From NCBI GenBank assembly GCA_024401865.1, contig JAKSKI010000003.1, positions 1 through 61,610 of the forward strand: a stretch of DNA of 61,610 bases. Direction: 5' to 3'. A program made the translations under genes and the position numbers. Shown piece after piece: positions 15,963 to 25,257 of the stretch. Below the pieces are notes generated by a model that was not told the DNA's origin, did no database searches, and saw only the letters and a list, made by a program, of their open reading frames with translations. How positions within the stretch are numbered: the first letter of the stretch is position 1; each line of letters starts with the position of its first letter. Source of the DNA: Bacteroidales bacterium (lineage in GTDB: Bacteria; Bacteroidota; Bacteroidia; Bacteroidales; UBA932).

Positions 15963-18194
15963 ATGGACTCATCTATGATTGCGGATTCGGCTACGATTCA
16001 CGGGACCCTCAAGGAATTCTTCGGTTATGACGGATTCAAGGGTGACCAGGAGGAAATAATAAACCACCTGGTCGGCGGAGGTGACGCATTTGTGCTTATG
16101 CCTACGGGAGGAGGCAAATCCCTGTGCTATCAGCTTCCAGCTATGATTATGGATGGCACGGCCATTGTGATATCCCCTCTCATAGCCCTGATGAAGAATC
16201 AGGTGGACGCCATCCGCGGCTTCGTCTCAGGCAACGAGAGCATCGCCCATTTCCTCAATTCTTCCCTCACCAGACAGCAGATCGAGGAAGTGCGTGATGA
16301 CCTTCTGTCCGGGCGCACCAAGATTCTGTATGTCGCTCCCGAATCTCTTACCAAAGAGGACAACATTTCCCTTCTGCGTGAGATAACAATTTCATTCTAT
16401 GCCGTTGACGAAGCCCACTGCATCTCCGAGTGGGGACACGATTTCAGACCGGAATACCGGCGCATAAGGTCCCTTGTCGACGAGATCGGCCGGGCTCCCA
16501 TCATAGCGCTGACCGCCACGGCCACGCTGAAGGTCCAGAGCGACATCCTCAAGAACCTCGGCATCCCCGACGCCAGGGTCTTCAAGTCTTCGTTCAATCG
16601 TCCCAACCTGTACTACGAGGTCAGGGACAAGGTGGATGCCGAGAAAGACATCATCAGATATATCAGGAACAATTCCACCAAATCCGGCATTGTCTATTGC
16701 CTGAGCCGCAGGAAGGTCGAAGAGATGGCCGAGTTGCTTTGCATCAACGGCATCAAGGCTCTGCCCTATCACGCAGGGCTCGAGTCCAAGGTGAGAGCGG
16801 AGAACCAGGACAAGTTCCTGATGGAGGAGGTCAAGGTCATTGTCGCCACCATCGCCTTCGGTATGGGCATAGACAAGCCTGACGTGCGTTTTGTCATTCA
16901 TTATGACATACCCAAGAGCATAGAGAGCTACTATCAGGAGACAGGACGTGCCGGAAGGGACGGACAGGAAGGACACTGCATATCATACTACAGTTACAAG
17001 GATATCCAGAAATTCGAGAAATTCATGGTGGGCAAACCCGTCACCGAGCAGGAGATTGCCAGACAGCTCCTGTCCGAAGTGGTGGCATACTCCGAGTCCA
17101 GCCAATGCAGGAGGAAGCTGCTCCTCAACTACTTCGGTGAGGATTATCCTAACGACAACTGCTGTTCCTGTGACAACTGCCTGCACCCCAAGCAGACTTT
17201 TGACGGCAAGGTGGAGATGAGCACAGTGATAAGGCTTGTGCTCAGTCTGCCCGAGCACTTCAAGGTGGATCATCTGGCCAATATCCTGGCCGGCAACGAG
17301 ACCGCCCTGATCAAGTCATACAACCACGACAGGTGCAGATATTTCGGCGCCGGCAAGGACCATTCGGACAAGTTCTGGTGTGCAGTCATCCACCAGGGCC
17401 TCATACTTCATCTTCTGGAGAAGGAGATCGAGACCTTCGGGCTGATACACGTCACCGACGAAGGGAAGGCGTTCCTGGACAATCCTTTTGAACTGCAACT
17501 GGTGGAGGACAGGGTCTTCACCTCGGGAGGAGATGCTGCTGAGGATGAGAATGACGAGGAGGCAATGGCCGCCAATGCTGCAATGCGTGGCGGCGGGGGC
17601 GGTGACGAGGTGCTGCTCTCGATGCTGAAGGATCTCAGGAAGGATCTGGCCCACAAACTCAAGCTCCAGCCCTGGATACTGTTCTCCGACCCCGCTCTCG
17701 AGGATATGTCCATTCTGTATCCCGAAACCTTCGACGAACTGAAGAATTGTCAGGGCGTGGGGGAAGGCAAGGCCCACAAGTTCGGAGAGGAGTTCATCAA
17801 GCTCATCAGGAAATATGTGGAGGAGAACGACATCACCCGTCCCGGCGACTTTATGATGAAGTCCTCCCCCAACAAATCCGCCAACAAGATTTACATTATC
17901 CAGAACATAGACCGCCGGGTGGACCTCGACGCAATCGCATCCGCCAAGGGTCTTGATATGCCCGAGCTTATGACCGAGATAGAGGCCATAGTGGCTACTG
18001 GCACCAAGTTGAACCTGGACTATTATATCAAGGACAATCTCGACGACGACATTGTCAGCGAGATTCTGGATTATTTCAGGGAAGAGGCCCAATCCGATTC
18101 CCTGGAGCAGGCCCTGGAGGATCTCGGAGATGATTATGACGAGATGGAGATCCGTCTGGTCCGCATCAAATTCCTTTGTGAAGTTGCATCGTGA
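15963..18194 (+). CDS. recQ: ATP-dependent DNA helicase RecQ
   Basis: A 743-residue 3'-5' DNA helicase of recombination and fork repair. Motif I is MPTGGGKSLCYQ near residue 49 and motif II is AVDEAHCISEWGHDFRPEY near residue 145. The zinc-binding RecQ-Ct cysteines lie in CRRKLLLNYFGE and CCSCDNC near 380-405. An HRDC domain spans about 545-625. A C-terminal helical extension of about 110 residues follows, as is common in Bacteroidota RecQ. It is first in an operon with dnaG and metG, and its TGA stop overlaps the dnaG GTG start as GTGA. Confidence 0.96.
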   Translation: MDSSMIADSATIHGTLKEFFGYDGFKGDQEEIINHLVGGGDAFVLMPTGGGKSLCYQLPAMIMDGTAIVISPLIALMKNQVDAIRGFVSGNESIAHFLNSSLTRQQIEEVRDDLLSGRTKILYVAPESLTKEDNISLLREITISFYAVDEAHCISEWGHDFRPEYRRIRSLVDEIGRAPIIALTATATLKVQSDILKNLGIPDARVFKSSFNRPNLYYEVRDKVDAEKDIIRYIRNNSTKSGIVYCLSRRKVEEMAELLCINGIKALPYHAGLESKVRAENQDKFLMEEVKVIVATIAFGMGIDKPDVRFVIHYDIPKSIESYYQETGRAGRDGQEGHCISYYSYKDIQKFEKFMVGKPVTEQEIARQLLSEVVAYSESSQCRRKLLLNYFGEDYPNDNCCSCDNCLHPKQTFDGKVEMSTVIRLVLSLPEHFKVDHLANILAGNETALIKSYNHDRCRYFGAGKDHSDKFWCAVIHQGLILHLLEKEIETFGLIHVTDEGKAFLDNPFELQLVEDRVFTSGGDAAEDENDEEAMAANAAMRGGGGGDEVLLSMLKDLRKDLAHKLKLQPWILFSDPALEDMSILYPETFDELKNCQGVGEGKAHKFGEEFIKLIRKYVEENDITRPGDFMMKSSPNKSANKIYIIQNIDRRVDLDAIASAKGLDMPELMTEIEAIVATGTKLNLDYYIKDNLDDDIVSEILDYFREEAQSDSLEQALEDLGDDYDEMEIRLVRIKFLCEVAS

Positions 18195-20149
18195 TACCTC
18201 AGGATACAGTAAATCTCATTCTAGACAGCGCGCGGATAGAGGACGTTGTCAGTGATTTCGTAACGCTCAAGCGCCGCGGAGCCAATTTTGTCGCCTGCTG
18301 TCCTTTCCACAACGAGAAGACTCCTTCATTCTACGTGTCCCCCGCCAAGGGCATATTCAAGTGTTTCGGTTGCGGCAAGTCAGGCTCGGCTGTGGGGTTC
18401 GTGATGGAGCACGAGCATTTCGGCTACACGGAAGCGCTCCGCTACCTTGCCCGGAAGTATAATATCGAAATCGTAGAGAAAGAAGAATCAGCGGAAGAAC
18501 TTGCCCTCAAGCAGCACCGTGAGAGTCTCCTGCTCGTATCGGAATTCGCCCGGAAGTTCTTTTCCGACCAGTTGAAGGCCGGAGAGGGAAGGGCGTTGGG
18601 ATACAATTATTTCCGGTCACGCGGCCTGGAAGATGACACCATCGGCAGATTCGGACTGGGCTGGGCTCCTTCAGGCAGGACGGCACTGTTGGATGCAGCC
18701 AGGGCCGCCGGATACAAGGAAGAATATCTCATCGACGCGGGTCTTGCCGTACGCCGCGAGGACGGAAGTGTCGCGGACAAGTTCCACGAGAGGGCGATGT
18801 TCCCCATCCACTCGGTGAGCGGGAGGGTAATCGCCTTCAGCGGAAGGACATTGAGAAGCGACAATCCCGCAAAATACGTCAATTCTCCCGAGACCGAGAT
18901 ATACACCAAGAGCAGAATCCTTCTGGGCATTTATTTCGCCAAGGCCGAGATCTCAAGGCAGGACAGGTGCATACTCGTGGAGGGCAACGTGGATATGGTG
19001 ACGATGCACCAGCTAGGCATCACCAACGTGGTGGCCTCCTGCGGCACCTCACTCACAATAGAGCAGATACGGCTTATCCGCAAGTTCACTGACAATGTTA
19101 CCATTATGTATGACGGGGATTCGGCCGGCATACACGCTGCCCTGAGAGGCATCAACCTGGTACTTGCCGAAGGGCTCAACGTCAGGATTGTACTTCTTCC
19201 CGAAGGAGAGGATCCTGATTCATTCGGAAGAAGCCACAGCAGGGAGGAAGTCGAATCCTTCATTGCCTCCAACGAGCAGGATTTCATCGCGTTCAAGACA
19301 GAGCTCCTCCTTGATGAGGCCGGAGGCGACCCCCTCAAGAAAGCCAATCTGATCAACGATATCGCAGATACGATAGCGCAGATTCCGGATGCGGTCAAAC
19401 GCTCCGTATACGTGGATGACACAGCTTCCAGATTCGGCATCGAATCCTCGATCCTGTTCGAACGCATCAACAGGACAAGGCAGAACATGCTTGTGGAGGA
19501 GAGGGTGTCAGAGCAGAGGAAGGCCGCGAAGCCTGCCGAGGAGTCCGCGACATACGGTGACACTGCTTCGATGAATGAGAGCATCGTCCTGGAGAACGCC
19601 ACTCTGGCCAAGGCAGAGAGGGATCTGCTGTATTTCCTTCTGACTCACGGCACGGACGATCTTGATTTCGAGAGCGACTCGGACTATTACTCCGGCAATG
19701 AGGATGACAAGCCCACGGTCGCCGATTTCATCAGGGATTCACTCGACGCTGACGGGTCATCTTTTGCCAACAGTGCCTACAGGGCTGTCTATGGTGCATA
19801 CATCCGAGGCTACGATGAAGGTCTCACACAAGAGCAGATATTGCGCAATCTTTACAATTCGGCGGACAGGACAGTGGCCGAAGTGACCGGAAATCTGGCC
19901 ACCGAAAAATACAGGCTGTCCGTCAAGAAGTTCGAAAATTCCCTGACAGCGACTCCTTCCTGGCTGGCCAATTATGTCCCGAAGGCCATATTATTCTACG
20001 GAGAGCGCAGAGTTCAGGATAAAATTGATTATCTTCGCCGTTCGTTGCAGACTGCTCCCGTGGAAGAGCAGGAATCCATCATGAAACAGATGGTCAGCCT
20101 GCAGGCGGCCCAACGCAAAATCAAAGCAAAGATCGGAAGAGAAAAATAA
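18191..20149 (+). CDS. dnaG: DNA primase
   Basis: A 652-residue primase that makes RNA primers at the replication fork. The CHC2 zinc finger is CCPFHNEKTPSF with CFGCGKSG, residues 36-64. The TOPRIM core carries ILVEGNVDM near residue 260 and the metal-binding MYDGDSAG near 307. The C-terminal third would contact DnaB helicase. It starts with GTG at 18191, inside the recQ stop (GTGA), so translation is probably coupled to recQ. An ATG start would lose the conserved N-terminus. metG begins six bases after its stop. Confidence 0.96.
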   Translation: MIPQDTVNLILDSARIEDVVSDFVTLKRRGANFVACCPFHNEKTPSFYVSPAKGIFKCFGCGKSGSAVGFVMEHEHFGYTEALRYLARKYNIEIVEKEESAEELALKQHRESLLLVSEFARKFFSDQLKAGEGRALGYNYFRSRGLEDDTIGRFGLGWAPSGRTALLDAARAAGYKEEYLIDAGLAVRREDGSVADKFHERAMFPIHSVSGRVIAFSGRTLRSDNPAKYVNSPETEIYTKSRILLGIYFAKAEISRQDRCILVEGNVDMVTMHQLGITNVVASCGTSLTIEQIRLIRKFTDNVTIMYDGDSAGIHAALRGINLVLAEGLNVRIVLLPEGEDPDSFGRSHSREEVESFIASNEQDFIAFKTELLLDEAGGDPLKKANLINDIADTIAQIPDAVKRSVYVDDTASRFGIESSILFERINRTRQNMLVEERVSEQRKAAKPAEESATYGDTASMNESIVLENATLAKAERDLLYFLLTHGTDDLDFESDSDYYSGNEDDKPTVADFIRDSLDADGSSFANSAYRAVYGAYIRGYDEGLTQEQILRNLYNSADRTVAEVTGNLATEKYRLSVKKFENSLTATPSWLANYVPKAILFYGERRVQDKIDYLRRSLQTAPVEEQESIMKQMVSLQAAQRKIKAKIGREK

Positions 20150-20155
20150 CTTACT

Positions 20156-22207
20156 ATGGACAAGAAATTCAAAAGAACCCTCGTGACCTGTGCGCTTCCC
20201 TACGCCAACGGTCCTGTACATATCGGACATCTCGCAGGAGTCTACGTCCCCGCCGACATCTACGTTCGCTACCTGAGGATGCGCGGTGAAGACGTGCTGT
20301 ACGTATGCGGTTCGGACGAACACGGCGTGCCCATCACCATCAAGGCCCGCCAGCAGGGTTGCAGCCCTCAGGACATAGTCGACAAATACCACGGCATCAT
20401 CGACAGGTCCTTCAAGGATCTGGGCATCAATTTCGACATATACGGCAGGACATCTTCCAAGATCCACGAAAAGAACGCTTCTGAATTCTTCAGGAAGCTT
20501 TACGACGAAGGCAAGTTCATTTCGAGGGAAAGCGAGCAGTATTATGACCCCGAAGCCAAGACTTTCCTCGCCGACCGCTACATCGTGGGCACCTGTCCCA
20601 AATGCGGTGCGGAAGGAGCCTATGGCGACCAGTGCGAGAAATGCGGAGCCACACTCAGCCCCGAGGAGCTCATCAACCCCAAGTCCAAGCTGAGCGGTGC
20701 CGAACCCGTCAAGAAGAAGACGACCCACTGGTATCTTCCGCTTGACCAATACGAAGGCTGGCTGCGCGAGTGGATACTCGAAGGCCATAAGGAATGGAGG
20801 CCCAATGTCTATGGCCAGGTCAAGAGCTGGCTGGACGGAGGACTGCAGCCCCGTGCTGTCACCCGCGATCTCGACTGGGGTGTACCCGTACCTGTGGAAG
20901 GAGCGGAGGGCAAGGTACTATATGTATGGTTCGACGCACCCATAGGATATATTTCCAACACCATCGAACTGCTGCCCGACGAATGGGAGAAATGGTGGAA
21001 GTCCGAAGACACCAAACTCGTGCATTTCATAGGCAAGGACAACATTGTATTCCATTGCATAGTATTTCCTTCGATGCTCAAGGCTTTCGGAGGGTATGTG
21101 CTCCCTGAGAATGTCCCCGCCAACGAATTCCTCAACCTTGAGGGAGATAAGATATCCACATCCAGAGGATGGGCTGTATGGGCCCACGAATATGTCCGGG
21201 ACTTCCCCGGCAAGGAGGATGCCCTTCGTTACGTACTGACGGCCAACGCTCCCGAGACAAAGGACAACGACTTCAGCTGGAAGGATTTCCAGACTCGCAA
21301 CAACAGCGAGCTCGTAGCTATTTTCGGCAATTTTGTCAACAGGGCCATAGTGCTCACTCACAAGTATTTCGATGGCAAGGTACCCTCTTGCGGCGAGCTT
21401 GAGGACATTGACAGGGAGGTGCTGTCGCAGATACCCGGACTTAGGTCATCACTGGAGAAGAACATCGAGTCGTACAAATTCCGTGAAGCCCTCAAGGATG
21501 CCATGTCGATTGCGCGACTGGGCAACAAATACATTTCCGACACCGAACCCTGGAAGGTTGCCAAGACCGATATGTCGAGATGCGCCACCATACTCAATAT
21601 CTCTCTGCAGATATGCGCCGACCTCGCCATAGCCTTCAATCCCTTCACCCCGTTCGCTGCATCAAGGCTCTCCGGAATGCTCGGAATCACTGCTGAATGG
21701 GACAATCTGGGCAAGACCGACATTATCCCGGCCGGCCACGGCATAGGGGAAGCAGAACTCCTGTTCACCAAAATCGAGGATGATCAGATACAGGTCCAGC
21801 TTGACCGTCTTGACAGAATCCGTGCAGAAAGAGAAGAAGCCGCGAAGCTGGAGGCAGCCAGGCAGGTGGAGCCCCAGAAGGAGGAATGCTGCTTCGAGGA
21901 CTTCGAGAAGATGGACATCCGCACCGCCACCGTATTGGAAGCCGAAAGAGTGCCCAAGACAGACAAACTCCTCAAACTTACCATCGATACAGGCATTGAC
22001 AAGAGAGTCATCGTATCCGGCATTGCCGAGTACTACAGCCCCGAGGACATGCTCGGCAAGCAGATTTGCATACTTGCCAACCTCAAGCCCCGTACCATAC
22101 GCGGCATCGAAAGCCACGGTATGATACTGATGGCAAAACAAGGCGACGGCAAGATGCGGTTCATTACGCCGCAGGATGCCGTCGCCAATGGTGCTGTTAT
22201 AGGTTAA
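20156..22207 (+). CDS. metG: Methionyl-tRNA synthetase
   Basis: A 683-residue class I aminoacyl-tRNA synthetase charging tRNA-Met in the cytoplasm. The HIGH motif is in [14 protein letters not shown] near residue 22. The zinc knuckle has [18 protein letters not shown] near 145-165. The KMSKS equivalent is [11 protein letters not shown] near residue 334. A C-terminal EMAP-II-like tRNA-binding domain ([18 protein letters not shown]) begins near 582, as in dimeric bacterial enzymes. It is the third gene of recQ-dnaG-metG. It ends three bases before the stop of the convergent FKBP gene, so no terminator separates them. Confidence 0.97.
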   Translation: MDKKFKRTLVTCALPYANGPVHIGHLAGVYVPADIYVRYLRMRGEDVLYVCGSDEHGVPITIKARQQGCSPQDIVDKYHGIIDRSFKDLGINFDIYGRTSSKIHEKNASEFFRKLYDEGKFISRESEQYYDPEAKTFLADRYIVGTCPKCGAEGAYGDQCEKCGATLSPEELINPKSKLSGAEPVKKKTTHWYLPLDQYEGWLREWILEGHKEWRPNVYGQVKSWLDGGLQPRAVTRDLDWGVPVPVEGAEGKVLYVWFDAPIGYISNTIELLPDEWEKWWKSEDTKLVHFIGKDNIVFHCIVFPSMLKAFGGYVLPENVPANEFLNLEGDKISTSRGWAVWAHEYVRDFPGKEDALRYVLTANAPETKDNDFSWKDFQTRNNSELVAIFGNFVNRAIVLTHKYFDGKVPSCGELEDIDREVLSQIPGLRSSLEKNIESYKFREALKDAMSIARLGNKYISDTEPWKVAKTDMSRCATILNISLQICADLAIAFNPFTPFAASRLSGMLGITAEWDNLGKTDIIPAGHGIGEAELLFTKIEDDQIQVQLDRLDRIRAEREEAAKLEAARQVEPQKEECCFEDFEKMDIRTATVLEAERVPKTDKLLKLTIDTGIDKRVIVSGIAEYYSPEDMLGKQICILANLKPRTIRGIESHGMILMAKQGDGKMRFITPQDAVANGAVIG

Positions 22208-22210
22208 GTC

Positions 22211-22984
22211 CTATTCTTCGGCGGTTCCCACCAATTTGCCCACCTTCACGACCTTTACGTCGAAAATAAGTGTGGAATTGGGTTTGATGGCCTGCATGCC
22301 GCGCTCACCGTATGCGAGTTCGGCGGGAACGTAGAGTTCGATTTCGCCACCTTCTCCCACAAGCTGCATTCCTTCGGTCCAACCGGGAATAACGCCTGCC
22401 AGGGTGAATGATGCGGGTTCATCCTCTTCACCGACCTTGTCGAACACTTCACCTTCGAGAGTCTTGCCCTCATACCTGACCCAGATGGTATCTACAGCTG
22501 ATGCGTGTACGTCATTGCCGGCAGCAAGAATACGGTACTGAAGTCCGCTTTCGGTCTCTACCACGCCTTCTTTCTTCTTGTTCTCAGAGAGGAATTTCTC
22601 ACCTGCCTCCTTGTTCAGAAGGCTTGTGTACTGATGCCTCTCACCGAGATATCTGTTAATAATTTCTCCCATTGTCTCGGGATTGATCTTGAACTGCTCG
22701 ACGAATGAAGGGTCATTGTAATTGCCTTTGGCATTGACGAAATCCTTGATACCCTTCTCAAGCTGGGCGTAATTGATGTTCCCGAAATCATAACCCTTGA
22801 TTGTAGATCCGAAATTGATGCCGAGAAGATAGCTCACGGAGTCTACGAGAGCCTTGCTGGGCTCACAATCCTTGGATGTCTTGACAACCTCACCGTCCGC
22901 GGCTTCTGCCTGGTTGGCCTTGGGTGAGCAGGCCAACACCATTGCGCCCATAAGAAGGGCAGGAATAATAAATTTTGTTTTCAT
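22211..22984 (-). CDS. FKBP-type peptidyl-prolyl isomerase, lipoprotein
   Basis: This 257-residue envelope chaperone has a signal ending in MVLACS, a lipobox. A helical N-terminal dimerisation region (about 40-140) resembles FkpA/Mip proteins. The FKBP domain covers about 150-250, with VRYEGKTLEGEVFD, VIPGWTEGMQL and YVPAELAYGERG. It catalyses proline isomerisation in periplasmic protein folding. It is the last gene of a five-gene minus-strand operon, 15 bases after the ROK kinase; the functional link to sugar uptake is not obvious. Confidence 0.93.
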   Translation of the reverse strand: MKTKFIIPALLMGAMVLACSPKANQAEAADGEVVKTSKDCEPSKALVDSVSYLLGINFGSTIKGYDFGNINYAQLEKGIKDFVNAKGNYNDPSFVEQFKINPETMGEIINRYLGERHQYTSLLNKEAGEKFLSENKKKEGVVETESGLQYRILAAGNDVHASAVDTIWVRYEGKTLEGEVFDKVGEEDEPASFTLAGVIPGWTEGMQLVGEGGEIELYVPAELAYGERGMQAIKPNSTLIFDVKVVKVGKLVGTAEE

Positions 22985-22999
22985 TATTGTTTGTGTCTT

Positions 23000-23962
23000 T
23001 TACAGCTCCCAGGCAAGTGCGGATGCACCGAGGATGGCGGCATCCGACTCCTTGAGGCTTGAGAATACGATATTAACCTTGTTTTTCCATATCTGGAGGA
23101 CGTTGTCGTTCATAGCCTTCATCATAGGCTCATAGAGGAACTCCTTGGAACGGGCGAGACCGCCGAAAAGGACGATGGCCTCGGGTGCGCTGAATGCTAT
23201 GAAATCGGAGAATGCGGTGCCGAGCAGGGTACCGGTGTACTCGAATATGTCGAGAGCCACCTTGTCCCCTTCCTTGGCGGCTTCATACACGTCCTTGGAA
23301 GTGATGTTCTGCACCTCGCGGAGCAGTGAAGGCTCCTTGGAGTGCTCGAGCCACTCGCGCGCTGTGCGGGCCACGCCCATCGCTGAGCAATATGCCTCGA
23401 GACAGCCGTTGCGGCCGCATCCGCAAGCGCGTCCGTTGTGACGTATGACATTGGTATGTCCGAGCTCGCCCGCAAATCCGTCGTGACCGTAAACGACCTT
23501 GCCGTCTATGACTATGCCGCTGCCGACACCGGTGCCGAGAGTTATCATGATGAAATTCTTCATCCCCCTTGCGGCTCCGTATGTCATTTCACCGACAGCC
23601 GCGGCGTTGGCGTCATTGGTAAGGCTGACGGGAATGCCGTCAAGCTGTGCGCTGAGTTTGTCGACGAACTTGACCGCCTGATGGGCGGCCCAGGCGAGAT
23701 TGGGTGCGAATGCAACCTCACCGGTATAATAGTTGCCGTTGGGGGCTCCGACTCCCACACCACGTATTTCACCCTCCTTGCCGGATTCCTTGATACACTC
23801 CTTCACGGCCGTCGCAAGCGCGGCAAGGAATGCGTCAGCATCCGTACCATAAGTGTCCGAACGGATGACCTTCTGTGCCAGAACAGTGCCCCTGGCGTCC
23901 ACAACGCCAATCTTGGAGGTCTGACCTCCCACGTCGATACCGACTACGAATTCTTTTGCCAT
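23000..23962 (-). CDS. ROK family sugar kinase (glucokinase-like)
   Basis: A 320-residue cytoplasmic kinase of the ROK family. The phosphate loop is GIDVGGQTSKIGVVDARG at residue 8. The sugar and ATP signature is LGTGVGSGIVIDG near residue 142. The ROK zinc site (CGCGRNGCLEAY) lies near residue 180, after the catalytic GELGH. The likely reaction is phosphorylation of glucose, or possibly N-acetylglucosamine or mannose. It begins one base after the stop of an MFS sugar transporter, a pairing that supports uptake followed by phosphorylation. There is no DNA-binding N-terminus, so it is not a ROK repressor. Confidence 0.93.
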   Translation of the reverse strand: MAKEFVVGIDVGGQTSKIGVVDARGTVLAQKVIRSDTYGTDADAFLAALATAVKECIKESGKEGEIRGVGVGAPNGNYYTGEVAFAPNLAWAAHQAVKFVDKLSAQLDGIPVSLTNDANAAAVGEMTYGAARGMKNFIMITLGTGVGSGIVIDGKVVYGHDGFAGELGHTNVIRHNGRACGCGRNGCLEAYCSAMGVARTAREWLEHSKEPSLLREVQNITSKDVYEAAKEGDKVALDIFEYTGTLLGTAFSDFIAFSAPEAIVLFGGLARSKEFLYEPMMKAMNDNVLQIWKNKVNIVFSSLKESDAAILGASALAWEL

Positions 23963-23963
23963 A

Positions 23964-25229
23964 TTATTCTACAGGTATGTCTTTGTTAACGTTCTTGCTG
24001 CCTGCGAGCGCATAGAAAACGAGGAAAAGGAGGCAGGCTACAAGTATCCAATAGCTCTGAAGATAGCCCGCCGATTTGGCGAGTATTCCGCAGAAGAAAG
24101 GAATGATACCGCCACCGCAGACCAGAGTCATGAAAATTCCGGAGGCGGGTGCGGTGTATTTGCCGAGGCCCTCTGCCGCAAGGTTGAATATCGAACCCCA
24201 CATGACAGATGTGCAGAGGCCGCAGAGGAACATAAACAACATTGAAATGGGAATAACCTTGCCGAACACGGTGACCCGGATATCCTGAGGGAGGAACATC
24301 ACGAGGAGAAGGAAGATTATTGCGACCGTTGAAGTGACTGCAAGCATTGTCTTGGATGAAACCTTTCCACCGATTGCGCTTCCGATTAGACGGCCTATGA
24401 GCATACAGAACCAGTAGAAGCCCACGATGGTACCGGCCACTGCCGGCATATTGAGATCATTCGACATATAGAGGTTCGCCATATTCGGTATGCCGACCTC
24501 AATGCCCACATAGAAGAAGATTGCCACTGCTCCGAGTACGAAATGACGGAATGAGAGCGGACTGTATTTGTCTTTCTGAACCTTGCCGGACTTGCGTGCA
24601 GCCTTCTCTTCCGGAGTCTCCATATGAGGCTCGGGAATATTTGTAAAGGCGATGATAATAGCTGCAAGCACAAAGATAAGCATTGCTATGAGCATTGCGG
24701 GAGCGGCGTCGGATACATTTGCCTTTGAAGCCTCTCCTCCGATGAGGAAGCCCAGAAGGATGGGGGCCAGAGTTCCGCCGACAGAGTTGCACGAACCTCC
24801 GAGCTGGATAAGACGGTTGCCCTTGTTGCCACCGCCTCCGAGAGTGTTGAGCATAGGATTGACTACGATGTTGAGCAGACACATCGAGAATCCTGCCACG
24901 AATGCTCCGATAACGTAAACGAGGAACGACTGCACGGGACCGGCAAGCCACTGGATGCCTACACCGACAAAGCCGACGATGACGGCCAAAAGGGCAGTGA
25001 ACTTATACCCTTTCCTCTTAAGGATTATTCCCGCAGGAATACCCATACAAAGATAAGCTATGAAATTTGCGAGTGTTCCGAGCTGGCTGAGCGCAGGGCT
25101 TGCTCCGAACTGATTCGATACAATCACGCCCATTGAACCGGCGAAATTCGTAACGAAAGCAATCATAAAGAAGAGAGCAAACATCACCACTATTGCTGGT
25201 GTGTAGTTCTGATTTTTTGTTGTTTCCAT
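23964..25229 (-). CDS. MFS sugar transporter (FucP/GlcP-like)
   Basis: A 421-residue inner-membrane protein with about twelve hydrophobic segments and a hydrophilic central loop near residues 200-225 (HMETPEEKAARKSGK). It resembles the fucose/glucose/galactose:H+ symporter group of the major facilitator superfamily. The substrate is most likely a hexose, because a ROK hexokinase gene follows after a single base. It lies 28 bases downstream of an acyl-CoA ligase gene in the same operon. Confidence 0.88.
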   Translation of the reverse strand: METTKNQNYTPAIVVMFALFFMIAFVTNFAGSMGVIVSNQFGASPALSQLGTLANFIAYLCMGIPAGIILKRKGYKFTALLAVIVGFVGVGIQWLAGPVQSFLVYVIGAFVAGFSMCLLNIVVNPMLNTLGGGGNKGNRLIQLGGSCNSVGGTLAPILLGFLIGGEASKANVSDAAPAMLIAMLIFVLAAIIIAFTNIPEPHMETPEEKAARKSGKVQKDKYSPLSFRHFVLGAVAIFFYVGIEVGIPNMANLYMSNDLNMPAVAGTIVGFYWFCMLIGRLIGSAIGGKVSSKTMLAVTSTVAIIFLLLVMFLPQDIRVTVFGKVIPISMLFMFLCGLCTSVMWGSIFNLAAEGLGKYTAPASGIFMTLVCGGGIIPFFCGILAKSAGYLQSYWILVACLLFLVFYALAGSKNVNKDIPVE

Positions 25230-25257
25230 ACTGATTATTGATAATTGTTTCAGACTG

